From positions 1 to 25,161 of the forward strand of contig JAHLWJ010000027.1 of NCBI GenBank assembly GCA_019057975.1: a DNA stretch of 25,161 nt, given 5' to 3'. Numbering within the stretch: position 1 is the first letter of the stretch; each line of letters starts with the position of its first letter. The translations under genes and the position numbers were made by a program. Positions 1 to 7,543 of this stretch are shown in pieces. The notes under the pieces are model-generated. The model ran no database searches and was not told the origin of the DNA. It was given only the letters and a program-made list of their open reading frames with translations. The stretch is from Promethearchaeota archaeon (GTDB lineage: Archaea > Asgardarchaeota > Lokiarchaeia > Sigynarchaeales > SOKP01).

Positions 1-138
1 TCTTTACTTGTTTAATAATTTGTTTCGTTGTTTTTGATTTAATTTTTTAATAAAACTTCTATTATATACAACAAATTTACAAATATTTATAAGTAAAAAC
101 TTCTTCTTTAATTATAATAAATAAAAATTAAAATTAAA

Positions 139-157
139 AGGAGTTGGATTTAAAAAA
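139..157 (+). promoter_or_regulatory. Ribosome-binding site of the recombinase gene
   Basis: AGGAGTTGGAT at 139-149 lies 8 bases before the ATG at 158. A TATA-like stretch (ATATTTATAAG, 83-93) upstream would give a leader of about 45 bases. The string GGAGTTGGAT/GGGAGTTGGAT recurs before the mini-gene at 19457. The rest of 1-157 shows no gene. Confidence 0.5.
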
Positions 158-1471
158 ATGTTAGAAATTAGCAAAGAAAAAGAAACTAATTTTGAAGAAA
201 TATTTGGTGCTGAAAACTATGCAAGATGGCTTAAAGATTACCCAACCTTAAAAAACAGTGAAATACAATCTTGGTTAAGAGCAAAAGTCATTGAATTTGC
301 TTTAGAAGGAAAAGATGCATCTAAAATTGATTTTAAAAGCTATATTCGTTATATACATAAATATTGTGAATTTAATCAAGGAGAATCTAAAATTGAAGAT
401 ATGCCATCAGAATTAATATCAGAAGAATTAGATGAAAGAAATGACAGATTAAGAAAATATCTTTCATCTTTATATATTTTTGATAAAACTTATGAAACAG
501 AAACTGGTAAACCTTTTTATGATGAACCTAAAGAAGATAAAAAATTAACTAAAGAATCTAAAATATGGTTAAAGAAATATGGTTTTACTAAAATACCAAG
601 TGATGTATCTATTAGAAACATGATTCAAAGTAGAATTAAAGGATTCTTTACTCAAAGAAATGCAAAAATTACTTATAGATTGAAAGCAAGGAAAAGTGGA
701 GCAAATAAAAATGAATTATACTTAGATAAAGACATGATTAAACAAATTCAAAGCAAATTAGAATCAGCTCAATATAGACTTATCAACAAGTTTGAAACTC
801 AAACTGGATTAAGGATAAGTGATGTTTTAAATGAATTAACAAGTGGGAACTATAAAATTGAGAAATATAAAGAACATTATTTCATTAAAGACTTTAAATC
901 ACAGAAAGAAATGGTTTTTATTAATTTTCTATTTTTTACAACTGAATTAACTGATTTATTAATTTCTATATATCCAGAAAGTTTAATTACAAACAAAAAA
1001 GGAGAAATAGAATTTAAATTAGATTTGACTAAGCTTTTCATGTCAAGGAAAAATAGAAGAATTAGAGACGTTGATTATTTAGCAAGAATTAAAGCTATTT
1101 CTAAAGAACTTGGATTTAATGGTAATCTAAAAACACATGCTTTTAGGAAATACTTCTGTGATACTATTTCAAATATGGAAAATCATGAAAATAAATTTAA
1201 TCATCATTTAGAAGGAAGAGAACCAAATTATGTGGATGATACATATATAACAAGTCTAAAAAACCTTAAAAAATACTATAAAAAATGGATCTTAATAGAA
1301 AAAGAAGTTTGTATTGATTGTATTATTGTTGATAATACTAATGAAGAAATTGTAAAACATAAAACTAAAATAGCAAACTTAGAGAAGCAATTAAGCATAT
1401 CAATAGAAAAAAATGCTAATTTAAGCTTAAGACTTGATAAAATTGAAGAACATCTTAAAAATCTCAAATAA
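158..1471 (+). CDS. Tyrosine recombinase / integrase
   Basis: 437 residues. The C-terminal half carries tyrosine-recombinase signatures: TGLRISD with the box-I arginine at R219, HAFR giving H327-x-x-R330, and then HHLEGREPNYVDDTYI with Y363 as the likely nucleophile (Y358 is an alternative). The usual LGH/LMGH histidine is replaced here by GRE, so the active site is slightly unusual. Known family members cut and join DNA at short core sites for integration, excision or dimer resolution. Residues 395-437 look like a coiled coil after the catalytic domain. Residues 112-139 contain an ETGK...WL motif shared with other proteins of this window. The start is set by AGGAG at 139. It is the first gene of the window and points away from the gene-free right end, so if the molecule is circular an attachment site could lie between 24658 and 157. 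The recombinase call is firm; which archaeal subgroup it belongs to is not. Confidence 0.85.
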   Translation: MLEISKEKETNFEEIFGAENYARWLKDYPTLKNSEIQSWLRAKVIEFALEGKDASKIDFKSYIRYIHKYCEFNQGESKIEDMPSELISEELDERNDRLRKYLSSLYIFDKTYETETGKPFYDEPKEDKKLTKESKIWLKKYGFTKIPSDVSIRNMIQSRIKGFFTQRNAKITYRLKARKSGANKNELYLDKDMIKQIQSKLESAQYRLINKFETQTGLRISDVLNELTSGNYKIEKYKEHYFIKDFKSQKEMVFINFLFFTTELTDLLISIYPESLITNKKGEIEFKLDLTKLFMSRKNRRIRDVDYLARIKAISKELGFNGNLKTHAFRKYFCDTISNMENHENKFNHHLEGREPNYVDDTYITSLKNLKKYYKKWILIEKEVCIDCIIVDNTNEEIVKHKTKIANLEKQLSISIEKNANLSLRLDKIEEHLKNLK

Positions 1472-1938
1472 ATATTTTTTTTATTATTCTTATTTTTATT
1501 CTTATTTTACATACTTTTTAAAGCCATTAAAGACACTTTTTTAAATCTTTAGACTAATTTATATCTCATTTTTTAGGTATTTTTTCAAACAACAATAATT
1601 ATTGTTTAGACTATTTATAGATTTTTAACTTACTATATAGTTTAATCTTTTAACATTTTAGCCATTTTTAGCTATTTTCCTAATAAAATTTATAATAATA
1701 GTATGAAACTCAAGACTTCTAAAAACACACTTTTAATTTTATTTGACTATTTATGCTTATAAACTTTTCATTTTTTCTTTCTATAAAATCTATTAATCAA
1801 ATTACTATAAACAACGTTTATACTTGATGGATTTTACAATTTCATTTATAAATTTAGTTTCATTCTAAATATGTAAGAATAAGTATTTATTAATAATACT
1901 AAAAAATGAATAAAACAAAAAAGAAGTGAAAATTGAAA
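1472..1938. other. Gene-free region upstream of the RHH gene
   Basis: No convincing gene was seen on either strand. It begins with T-rich runs (1476-1510) typical of archaeal transcription termination after the recombinase gene, contains the palindrome at 1806-1822, and ends with promoter-like A/T sequence before the gene at 1939. Confidence 0.6.
1806..1822. promoter_or_regulatory. 17-bp palindrome, likely RHH operator (copy 1)
   Basis: TATAAAC-AAC-GTTTATA has perfect 7-bp arms around a 3-bp centre. The same palindrome with centre AAG occurs at 10209-10225. Each lies 110-160 bp upstream of a ribbon-helix-helix gene (1939 and 10367). An operator is inferred; a recombinase core site is an alternative because the element encodes a tyrosine recombinase. 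Confidence 0.5.
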
Positions 1939-2112
1939 ATGTCATTACATATTACATTAAGTTTAACATCTGAACATTTTAAAAAGTTAAATGAATTGAA
2001 AAAGAAAAGTAAAATCAATAAATCCATGTTATTTAGAATGTTTGTAGATTATTTTGACAAACAACCAACTGAATTTAAAAAACTATGTGAGGGTGATTAT
2101 GGTTTCAAGTAA
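1939..2112 (+). CDS. Small ribbon-helix-helix (CopG/Arc-like) DNA-binding protein
   Basis: 57 residues beginning MSLHITLSLTSEHFKKL. The alternating hydrophobic N-terminal strand (residues 2-9) is followed by two helices separated by KSKINKS, the classic layout of RHH repressors, which bind DNA as dimers through the strand. GAAGTGAAA at 1923-1931 is the ribosome-binding site. The stop overlaps the next gene by 14 bases, so the two are probably translationally coupled. RHH proteins commonly autoregulate, and the palindrome at 1806-1822 is a plausible target. It may control copy number or the following TOPRIM gene. The fold assignment is by pattern only. Confidence 0.7.
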   Translation: MSLHITLSLTSEHFKKLNELKKKSKINKSMLFRMFVDYFDKQPTEFKKLCEGDYGFK

Positions 2113-2239
2113 AGAAATATGTCCTGAACATAAAAAACCTATAATCTATACTTTCGATAACAAAAAATATTGCAAGGATTGCTTGGATAACAATTCTCAA
2201 ATCATAAAAGAAATGAAAAAAGAAATATCATCCAAATAA
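2099..2239 (+). CDS. Tiny zinc-binding protein
   Basis: 46 residues starting MVSSKEICPEHKK. Cys8-x2-His11 and Cys25-x2-Cys28 make a likely four-ligand zinc site resembling a short B-box or zinc ribbon. The start at 2099 is chosen because GAGGGTGAT directly precedes it. An upstream in-frame ATG at 2054 would lie deep inside the RHH gene without a ribosome-binding site. The 14-base overlap with that gene suggests coupled translation. The function is unknown: a nucleic-acid or protein-binding adaptor is possible. Several other small zinc proteins are encoded in this window. Confidence 0.6.
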   Translation: MVSSKEICPEHKKPIIYTFDNKKYCKDCLDNNSQIIKEMKKEISSK

Positions 2240-2241
2240 AA

Positions 2242-2301
2242 TGAGATGTTGGAGATCATTCCTAGAAAACATCCTAATGTCTTTCTGATCTTCACGTCTC
2301 A
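2242..2301 (+). ncRNA. Long imperfect hairpin, possible structured leader RNA
   Basis: Outer arms TGAGATGTTGGAGATCA (2242-2258) and TGATCTTCACGTCTCA (2286-2301) pair over 16 bp with one bulge and two G-U pairs. An inner stem GAAAACAT (2264-2271) with ATGTCTTTC (2277-2285) adds 8 bp around the loop CCTA. The whole 60-base element is richer in G+C than its surroundings and lies just before the ribosome-binding site of the TOPRIM gene. It could be a cis-regulatory leader, a processing site or a small RNA. Confidence 0.55.
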
Positions 2302-2327
2302 CCTAACTAAAAGAAGTGAAAAGCAAA

Positions 2328-4388
2328 ATGAGTAATTACAATAATGTCCTAAAGAAAGAAGAAAGGAAAGAAGAAACTAAAAAAGAAAGGATATTTAAGG
2401 CTTTGCAGGAAGGTATGACACCAGCAGAGATTATAAATGCTGGATTAGGAAGTAAACCATTAGTATATAGATATATAAAGCATTTTAAGGATGATGGATA
2501 TATATTTAATATACAAAACAAACCTAAAGATGATTTTGAAAGAATACAATTTGAACATAACAAAATTATACTGGATATGAAATATAAACTCAATTTAACA
2601 CTTAAAAAGCTAAAAATCATTACTAATGATCCATATTATATGAGATATGCTGATGTGAGAAAAGCAGTAATTATGACTAAGATATGGGAAGAAGAAGGTT
2701 GGAAAGAAAAGTATGAAGAATGGGTAAAAGATGGTTGGCAAAAAAAGTATAAAGAATGGATAGAACTTGGTAAACCTGAAGATAAAGAATTAGAAATTAA
2801 AACTGCAATATCTAAATTATTAATACATTCCAGAGATCTACATTATCAAATTGATAAAAAATATAAAATTGAGAAATATAATCCTAAAACACAGAAATAT
2901 GAATCTTTGGAATATAACATTAAAGATTCTTATTGTTGGAAATACTGTACAAGTGGACTTAAACTTGCAAAACAAATAGGATTAATACCAAATGATGCAT
3001 TAAAAGATAAAGCAAATCCTGATCCAGAAAATGTTCAATATTATAAACCACATGAAGAACTAAATGTAAGAGATGATATTACTTATACTTCTCATGATGT
3101 TAATACATTTAATAAATGTTTTGATTATAAACATGTTGGTGAAATAATAAAAGAGAAAGCTAAAGCAATATCCAAAGAACTAATGAAACCAATAAGATAT
3201 TACACCAAAACAGCACAACCAAATCATAAAGAAATATGGTGTGAGAAAAGTGAAATTATTCCTTTTGATGTAGCAAGAGAACTTAACATGGAAATCCGTC
3301 CATGTGGCTCTGGAGAAGCATCAGATATGATGTGCAGTAAAGCTGTAATGAAAGCAAAAGAATCAGGAAAGAATTTAGTTGTTGGTTATTTAACTGATTT
3401 TGATCCAGCTGGAGAAGGAATGCCTGTAACAGCATCAAGAAAAATACAATATCATGCAGAACAAAAAGGAATTCAAGCATTTCTATATCCAATAGCTCTG
3501 AACTATAAACAAATAATAAAATATGAAATACCATATAGTCCACCAGCTGAAGACAACAATTTTAAAAAAGCTTATGCAACAAGAGTTAAAGATTTTAACA
3601 TTAGATGGAACATAGATTCAATAGAAATTAATGCTTTCAAAGCTCTAAAATTAAATGAACTTAAACAAGAAATTAGAGATGTTATGATTCTACATTCTGA
3701 TGATAAGTTATATGACAAAATAAAAGATGCTAAAGAAGAATTAAAGAATAACATAATAAGAGCAATAAGAAAATCTTTGAGATATAACATACATAAATTA
3801 AAAGATAAAAGGAAAAGAGTTAAAAACAAGAGAAATAAAATTAAACAGAAAAATAAACAACAAGAAAATATCACAAAACAATGTGAAACTTTAAAAGAAA
3901 TAGATTTAAAGAAATATGTTGACTTAGAAACCAATATGAATGAGAAATACAATGAACTTACTGAAGGATTTGAGGAACGGAAAGATAAGTATATTGAAGC
4001 ACTTAAAATACTTGAAGATAGAGCAATTGAAAAGTATGACGAACTTGCTGAACCTTACGATGATAGAAAAGAAGAATTTGAAGAAGCTATTAACATACTT
4101 AAAGATAAGACAATTAAACCATATAACAATAAAAGAGATGATATAATAGAAGAACTGGAACATATTAAAACCAAAAAAGAGAATAGAATTGATACTGATT
4201 TAAAAGAATATAAAGAATTATTAGAGATTAACATTAGTAAAGTATTAGAAGGAGTAGAATTTAAAATGCCAAAACCAGATGTATCAAATGGAGAAAATGC
4301 TTTATTAAACACCAATAGAGGTTATATAGAACAATTAGATAAGTATATTGAATATAGAAAAAGAAAAAGAGACGAGGAGGAATGTTAA
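2328..4388 (+). CDS. TOPRIM protein related to topoisomerase VI A / Spo11-like proteins, with coiled-coil tail
   Basis: 686 residues from the ATG at 2328, set by GAAGTGA; an in-frame GTG at 2316 overlaps that site. Residues about 20-65 look like a helix-turn-helix. HSRDLHYQ (R169, Y173) and a GLIPNDALKDKANP stretch further on match the tyrosine-containing CAP-like region of a family resembling 'tvRqvYYrl ... GlIp'. The TOPRIM fold follows: EKSEI with catalytic-type E306, GSGEASDM, then LTDFDPAG with D357 and D359 of the DxD metal motif. TOPRIM plus a CAP-like tyrosine is the make-up of topoisomerase VI A and Spo11, which cleave DNA through a tyrosine. Whether this protein cleaves DNA is inference. 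No topoisomerase VI B-like ATPase is seen nearby. From about residue 450 the protein is lysine/glutamate-rich coiled coil with 29-residue tandem repeats. It lies in a transcription unit with the RHH and zinc genes. Confidence 0.75.
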   Translation: MSNYNNVLKKEERKEETKKERIFKALQEGMTPAEIINAGLGSKPLVYRYIKHFKDDGYIFNIQNKPKDDFERIQFEHNKIILDMKYKLNLTLKKLKIITNDPYYMRYADVRKAVIMTKIWEEEGWKEKYEEWVKDGWQKKYKEWIELGKPEDKELEIKTAISKLLIHSRDLHYQIDKKYKIEKYNPKTQKYESLEYNIKDSYCWKYCTSGLKLAKQIGLIPNDALKDKANPDPENVQYYKPHEELNVRDDITYTSHDVNTFNKCFDYKHVGEIIKEKAKAISKELMKPIRYYTKTAQPNHKEIWCEKSEIIPFDVARELNMEIRPCGSGEASDMMCSKAVMKAKESGKNLVVGYLTDFDPAGEGMPVTASRKIQYHAEQKGIQAFLYPIALNYKQIIKYEIPYSPPAEDNNFKKAYATRVKDFNIRWNIDSIEINAFKALKLNELKQEIRDVMILHSDDKLYDKIKDAKEELKNNIIRAIRKSLRYNIHKLKDKRKRVKNKRNKIKQKNKQQENITKQCETLKEIDLKKYVDLETNMNEKYNELTEGFEERKDKYIEALKILEDRAIEKYDELAEPYDDRKEEFEEAINILKDKTIKPYNNKRDDIIEELEHIKTKKENRIDTDLKEYKELLEINISKVLEGVEFKMPKPDVSNGENALLNTNRGYIEQLDKYIEYRKRKRDEEEC
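3942..4190 (+). repeat. 29-residue (87-bp) tandem repeats in the TOPRIM coiled coil
   Basis: Units begin at 3942 (EKYNELTEGFEERK), 4029 (EKYDELAEPYDDRK) and 4116 (KPYNNKRDDI), each exactly 87 bases apart. The third unit is partial. The protein similarity exceeds the DNA similarity, so this is an old duplication within a heptad-like helical region. Confidence 0.65.
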
Positions 4389-4545
4389 TATTTCTCTCAG
4401 TATACACCTCACAATGATAGTAGAAGCGATCTACATAGGTTTTAGAAAATTATGAAAAATTGGAAAAATTGACAAAAATGAAAAAATAAAAAAAAATCCC
4501 AAAAATTTGAAAAAATAAAAAGTTTCTAGGAAGAGAAAAATAAAA

Positions 4546-4746
4546 ATGCCTGAAAAGGAAAAAATGTTTAAAATGAAATTAAAATTGGAAGAAATTATAC
4601 ATGGTGAAGACATGATTGTATTTCCTATTTTCTCAAATAGCCAAACAATTTCAGGCATAGACCAAATAAAACCTGTGTTAGAGAATTTTACAGAACAATT
4701 GCATAAATTTATCAAATCTATTCTAATTCAAAATAACAAAAAATAG
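4546..4746 (+). CDS. Duplicated small protein, family A copy 1
   Basis: 66 residues, not recognised. It begins MPEKEKMFKMKLKLEEIIHG and contains EDMIVFPIFSNSQT and GIDQIKP. The copy at 5740 keeps about two thirds of these residues, which strongly supports a real coding gene. GGAAGAGA at 4531-4538 is the likely ribosome-binding site. It is followed after 9 bases by family B copy 1. There are no cysteines, membrane segments or known motifs. The 157 bases before it are A-rich and gene-free. Confidence 0.7.
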   Translation: MPEKEKMFKMKLKLEEIIHGEDMIVFPIFSNSQTISGIDQIKPVLENFTEQLHKFIKSILIQNNKK

Positions 4747-4755
4747 GTGATTAAA

Positions 4756-4896
4756 GTGAACTATTTGTATCATGCAAGGAAGATTAACATGTTTTTATGC
4801 TCTAATGTTAATCTAATTAAAAAGTTTAATTTATGTGTTATGCAATTCTATTTAATTAAAAAATACTTAAAAAAGCTAAACAAAAAGAGAAAATGA
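4756..4896 (+). CDS. Duplicated micro-protein, family B copy 1
   Basis: 46 residues with a GTG start and GGTGAT at 4746-4751 as the ribosome-binding site. The sequence VNYLYHARKINMFLCSN is followed by KKFNLCVMQFYLIKKYLKKL and a very basic tail. Homologues lie at 5592 and 5957, all starting (M/V)NY, which fixes the start and shows coding selection. It is amphipathic and basic, so a nucleic-acid or membrane-surface role is possible, but it matches nothing I recognise. Its TGA overlaps the ATG of the next gene (ATGA). Confidence 0.65.
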   Translation: MNYLYHARKINMFLCSNVNLIKKFNLCVMQFYLIKKYLKKLNKKRK

Positions 4897-5051
4897 AAAA
4901 AATTAACTTGGTCAAAGACAATAAAACTTTATTTAAACAATTGAAAAAGAATGCCATTAAAAAAGAAATGCCTTTAACTATTGAATGGGCAAGAATGGCT
5001 ATTGTTTTAGGATTAAAGGCATTTTTACAAACAGAAGAAGAAAAAGGTTAA
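4893..5051 (+). CDS. Small hypothetical protein, possible RHH-like
   Basis: 52 residues beginning MKKINLVKDNKTLFKQL. It overlaps the preceding stop as ATGA, which implies coupled translation. Its second half (PLTIEWARMAIVLGLKAFL) is a helix-rich hydrophobic segment of the kind seen in helices of small dimeric DNA-binding proteins, but the N-terminal strand of an RHH fold is not clear. It sits between family B copy 1 and the winged-helix gene and has no detectable second copy in this window. Confidence 0.55.
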   Translation: MKKINLVKDNKTLFKQLKKNAIKKEMPLTIEWARMAIVLGLKAFLQTEEEKG

Positions 5052-5085
5052 AGAAAATGAGTGAAAAAAGGAAGTGAAATAGAAA

Positions 5086-5556
5086 TTGACCGATATAGAA
5101 AAGTTTCCATTTTCCAATTTGAGTAAAAGGCAAAAACAAATGTTAATGATAATCTACAATAGCAATTCTGTAAGATTTAATAAGAATCCATCCATAATTA
5201 AAGTCAATAATATCATTAACATCCAACATTCAATTAATTTTAGAGAGATAATTGAGAAAATGGAGAAAGCATATAATAAAGAAGGCATTAAAACGAGATA
5301 TGAATATAGTTATGGTAAAGAATGCTCTGTATCAAGTTTTCAATCTGCTATAAGTAGAACAAAAAGAAGACTCATTAAAAGAGGGTTTATAGAAAGAATA
5401 TCATACACAGGAATTGATTACATTGACATACTTTCAGATAGACAATATCTTGCTCCATACAGATTAACTGAAAAAGGAATTGAATGTTGTAAAAAGAATT
5501 TAGTAATAACGGTTAAGAACATAGAACTTAACCATTACAAAAAACAAGAGAATTAA
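5086..5556 (+). CDS. Winged-helix DNA-binding protein
   Basis: 156 residues from a TTG start, with GGAAGTGA at 5070-5077 spaced 8 bases before it. No suitable ATG lies near. The N-terminal LSKRQKQMLMIIYNS is helix 1 of a likely winged helix. SFQSAISRTKRRLIKRGFIER looks like the recognition helix, and IDYIDILSDRQYLAPYRLTEKGIECC looks like the wing followed by the closing helix. Proteins of this layout are usually transcription regulators. It lies inside the duplicated A/B cassette, between B copy 1 and B copy 2, and could regulate it (inference). Confidence 0.65.
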   Translation: MTDIEKFPFSNLSKRQKQMLMIIYNSNSVRFNKNPSIIKVNNIINIQHSINFREIIEKMEKAYNKEGIKTRYEYSYGKECSVSSFQSAISRTKRRLIKRGFIERISYTGIDYIDILSDRQYLAPYRLTEKGIECCKKNLVITVKNIELNHYKKQEN

Positions 5557-5591
5557 CCAATAATAAAAATTAAAGAAAAGAAATGATTAAA

Positions 5592-5729
5592 ATGAATTAC
5601 TTACATCACACAAGGAAGATCAACATGCTTTTATGTTCTAACATCAATCTACTTAAAAAGTTTAACTTATGTGTTATGCAAATTTACTTAATAAAAAAAT
5701 ATTTAAACAAATTAAAAAATAGGAAGTGA
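5592..5729 (+). CDS. Duplicated micro-protein, family B copy 2
   Basis: 45 residues, MNYLHHTRKINMLLCSN then KKFNLCVMQIYLIKKYLNKL. It is close to the copy at 4756 at both DNA and protein level, and more distant from 5957. Its stop lies inside the ribosome-binding site (AGGAAGTGA, 5721-5729) of the next gene, which is family A copy 2. The order is B-A here but A-B at copy 1, so the unit was duplicated and then interrupted or is part of a B-A-B chain. The function is unknown. Confidence 0.65.
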   Translation: MNYLHHTRKINMLLCSNINLLKKFNLCVMQIYLIKKYLNKLKNRK

Positions 5730-5739
5730 AAAAGTAGAA

Positions 5740-5946
5740 ATGCCAAAAAAAGAAAAGATGTTCAAATTGAAATTGAAATTGGAAGAGATTATACACGGAG
5801 AGGACATGATTGTATTTCCTATTTTCTCCAATTCTCAGACAATTTTAGGGATAGACCAAATAAAAGCAACTTTAGATGTTTTAAATGAACAATTATTGAA
5901 TTTCATTAATTCAGTATTGGTTGAAAATAACAAAAAAACAAAATAA
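5740..5946 (+). CDS. Duplicated small protein, family A copy 2
   Basis: 68 residues, MPKKEKMFKLKLKLEEIIHG then EDMIVFPIFSNSQTILGIDQIK. The core is almost identical to the gene at 4546, while the C-terminal helix (LDVLNEQLLNFINSVL) has drifted. Conserved central residues with a variable helical end suggest purifying selection on a small folded domain. GGAAGTGA directly upstream sets the start. No function is recognised. Confidence 0.7.
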   Translation: MPKKEKMFKLKLKLEEIIHGEDMIVFPIFSNSQTILGIDQIKATLDVLNEQLLNFINSVLVENNKKTK

Positions 5947-5956
5947 AGAGATAAAA

Positions 5957-6094
5957 ATGAATTACATTGAATATATTACAAAAATAGGTAATTTGTTAAA
6001 TGAAAAAATATCTTTAGCTAAGAAGTTTAACCTATGTATCATACAAAGATATTTTATAAAGAGATTTTTTAAAAAACTAATAAATAGGAAATGA
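5957..6094 (+). CDS. Diverged micro-protein, family B copy 3
   Basis: 45 residues, MNYIEYITKIGNLLNEKISL, then KKFNLCIIQRYFIKRFFKKL ending INRK. The second half clearly matches the copies at 4756 and 5592 (KKFNLC, IKxxxKKL), while the first half has diverged and lost the HTRKINM stretch. GAGAT at 5948-5952 is a weak ribosome-binding site. It directly follows family A copy 2, repeating the A-B order of the first cassette. Confidence 0.6.
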   Translation: MNYIEYITKIGNLLNEKISLAKKFNLCIIQRYFIKRFFKKLINRK

Positions 6095-6103
6095 AAAAAG
6101 AAA

Positions 6104-7039
6104 ATGAGCTTAAACAAATGGATATTAGGAAAAAATGAAGAAGAAATTGTTTTTAAAAGAATAAAAAATGAAGTAAAAAAAGCTTTTTTAACAAAGAAAG
6201 GAACTGAATTTAAATTTGAAAAAAAACACATGATTGAAGATCTTGTAGGAATTATTGCCAAAAAACTAAATACAAAAGAGGACATAGTTAGAAAACACGT
6301 AGAAAAGCTATTGATTGAATGTTTTATCTTTAAGGATTATATGAATTATATTTATTATTATCCTAAAAAAACAGCTGAACTAAAACATATAATGGATAAT
6401 GGCATTAAAATAGACCATGATATTGTTATAAATGGAATTCACGATAAAATTCACAAAGAAAGACTATTAAGAAAACAAGAAAAAAAGAAAGAATTAAGAG
6501 AAGAAATAAAAGCAATAAAAGAAACTTTTGAAAGAATCCAAAAAGAAGTTGACGACCATGCAATGAAAGAATGGGAAGAAGAAACAAAAGAAATGACCAA
6601 TGAAGAAAAATTAAAACACTTAGAAAAAAAAATGGGAAAAGAAAAATTTCAAGAAGAAATCCAGTTAGGAGAAGAATATGAATTAGAAACCGGAAAAAGT
6701 GTCATGACGCTAAAGAAAACTGTAAGAAAGGATTTTATCAAATGGAAAGCATTAAAGATACATTATGAAAAAATTCATTCAGTTCCTTCAATAGAAATAA
6801 TAAGAGAAAAAGCTAAAAAAATAGTTAACAAAGAAGAAAAACAACAAATAACTGAAGAAGAAAAAGTAGAAAAGGTTTTAGGAGAACTTGATAATAAAAA
6901 ACTTGATGCAATCAATTTACAAGATGCTATTGAAGAAAAAGAATTAAGAGAACAATACAAATTAGAAACCAGTAAAAATGCTATAACTTTAGCAGGAACT
7001 GTTAGAAAATCTTATTTAAAATGGAAAATAGAACAATAA
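6104..7039 (+). CDS. Winged-helix-like protein with duplicated ETGK...FxKWK motif
   Basis: 311 residues. Residues 40-88 (DLVGIIAKKLN ... VRKHVEKLLIECFIF ... YIYYYP) resemble a winged helix. Residues 120-185 are highly charged coiled coil. Two copies of one motif follow: EYELETGKSVMTLKKTVRKD ending FIKWK (about 190-215) and QYKLETSKNAITLAGTVRKS ending YLKWK (about 284-308). A related motif occurs in the gene at 9185 and in the recombinase. Motifs of the form YxxETGK...FxxWL occur in many phage and plasmid proteins, to my knowledge without a settled function. AGGAAATGA (6085-6093) is a plausible ribosome-binding site. It ends 20 bases before the next gene. Confidence 0.65.
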   Translation: MSLNKWILGKNEEEIVFKRIKNEVKKAFLTKKGTEFKFEKKHMIEDLVGIIAKKLNTKEDIVRKHVEKLLIECFIFKDYMNYIYYYPKKTAELKHIMDNGIKIDHDIVINGIHDKIHKERLLRKQEKKKELREEIKAIKETFERIQKEVDDHAMKEWEEETKEMTNEEKLKHLEKKMGKEKFQEEIQLGEEYELETGKSVMTLKKTVRKDFIKWKALKIHYEKIHSVPSIEIIREKAKKIVNKEEKQQITEEEKVEKVLGELDNKKLDAINLQDAIEEKELREQYKLETSKNAITLAGTVRKSYLKWKIEQ

Positions 7040-7059
7040 AAAGAGGTGAAAAAGTAAAA

Positions 7060-7470
7060 ATGAGTGAAAAAGAATTAAAAGAAGAAGAATTAAAAGAAAT
7101 AATAACCAATACATTAGGAGAAATTGATCCTATAAACAAAAATGAAAATGGAAATAAGGAATGGTTTGAAGAATTTAAAGATAAATGGAATAAAATAGAT
7201 AAAAAATTAACAAAAATTGAAAACATTAAAGGAGAACAAGGTAGTTTTATTATAAGCAGAAATCCATATACATTAGAAGTATTTAAAGAAAACTTTAATA
7301 TAGAAGTAAAAGATGAATTAAAATCAGAATGTTGTAAATCAACAGAATTAAAGGGATTCTATTTAAGAGATTTTGATTTACATCTTTTCTTTTGTAGTAA
7401 ATGTAATGCTTTAAGTTATGTTATTCTAAGAAAATGGATGATGGGAATCAAACCAAGACCACCTAACTAA
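7060..7470 (+). CDS. Small protein with C-terminal Cys4 zinc site
   Basis: 136 residues. The ATG at 7060 is preferred because GAGGTGAA lies at 7043-7050; an in-frame ATG at 7021 overlaps the preceding gene and lacks a site. The N-terminal 60 residues are acidic and helical (KELKEEELKEII, WFEEFKDKWNKIDKKL). Cys91-Cys92 and Cys112-x2-Cys115 flank a beta-like stretch (FYLRDFDLHLFF), consistent with a zinc ribbon. The tail is basic (KPRPPN). The function is unknown; nucleic-acid binding is the usual role of such ribbons. Confidence 0.6.
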   Translation: MSEKELKEEELKEIITNTLGEIDPINKNENGNKEWFEEFKDKWNKIDKKLTKIENIKGEQGSFIISRNPYTLEVFKENFNIEVKDELKSECCKSTELKGFYLRDFDLHLFFCSKCNALSYVILRKWMMGIKPRPPN

Positions 7471-7487
7471 TTTATTTTATTGTAAGT

Positions 7488-7508
7488 GTGTTAGATTTAC
7501 TAAAACAC
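7488..7508 (+). promoter_or_regulatory. Leader hairpin with ATTTA loop (copy 1)
   Basis: GTG-TTAG-ATTTA-CTAA-(AA)-CAC forms a 7-bp stem with a two-base bulge. It follows a T-rich run and lies 35 bases before the gene at 7544. Together with 7987-8008 it shows compensatory changes (TTAG/CTAA against CCAG/CTGG), which points to a conserved RNA fold. Confidence 0.45.
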
Positions 7509-7543
7509 CAATAGAAATGAATTAAAATAAAGAGATAAAGAAA

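Noticed and set aside
3572..4315. Long minus-strand frames opposite the TOPRIM coiled coil
   Set aside because: They are shadows of a lysine/glutamate-rich gene: hydrophobic Phe/Leu/Ser strings with no ribosome-binding site.
4374..4451. Strong GAGGAGG followed by tiny frames at 4382 (11 codons) and 4413 (13 codons)
   Set aside because: GAGGAGG encodes the last glutamates of the TOPRIM protein, the spacing to the ATG is too short, and the frames are too small to support.
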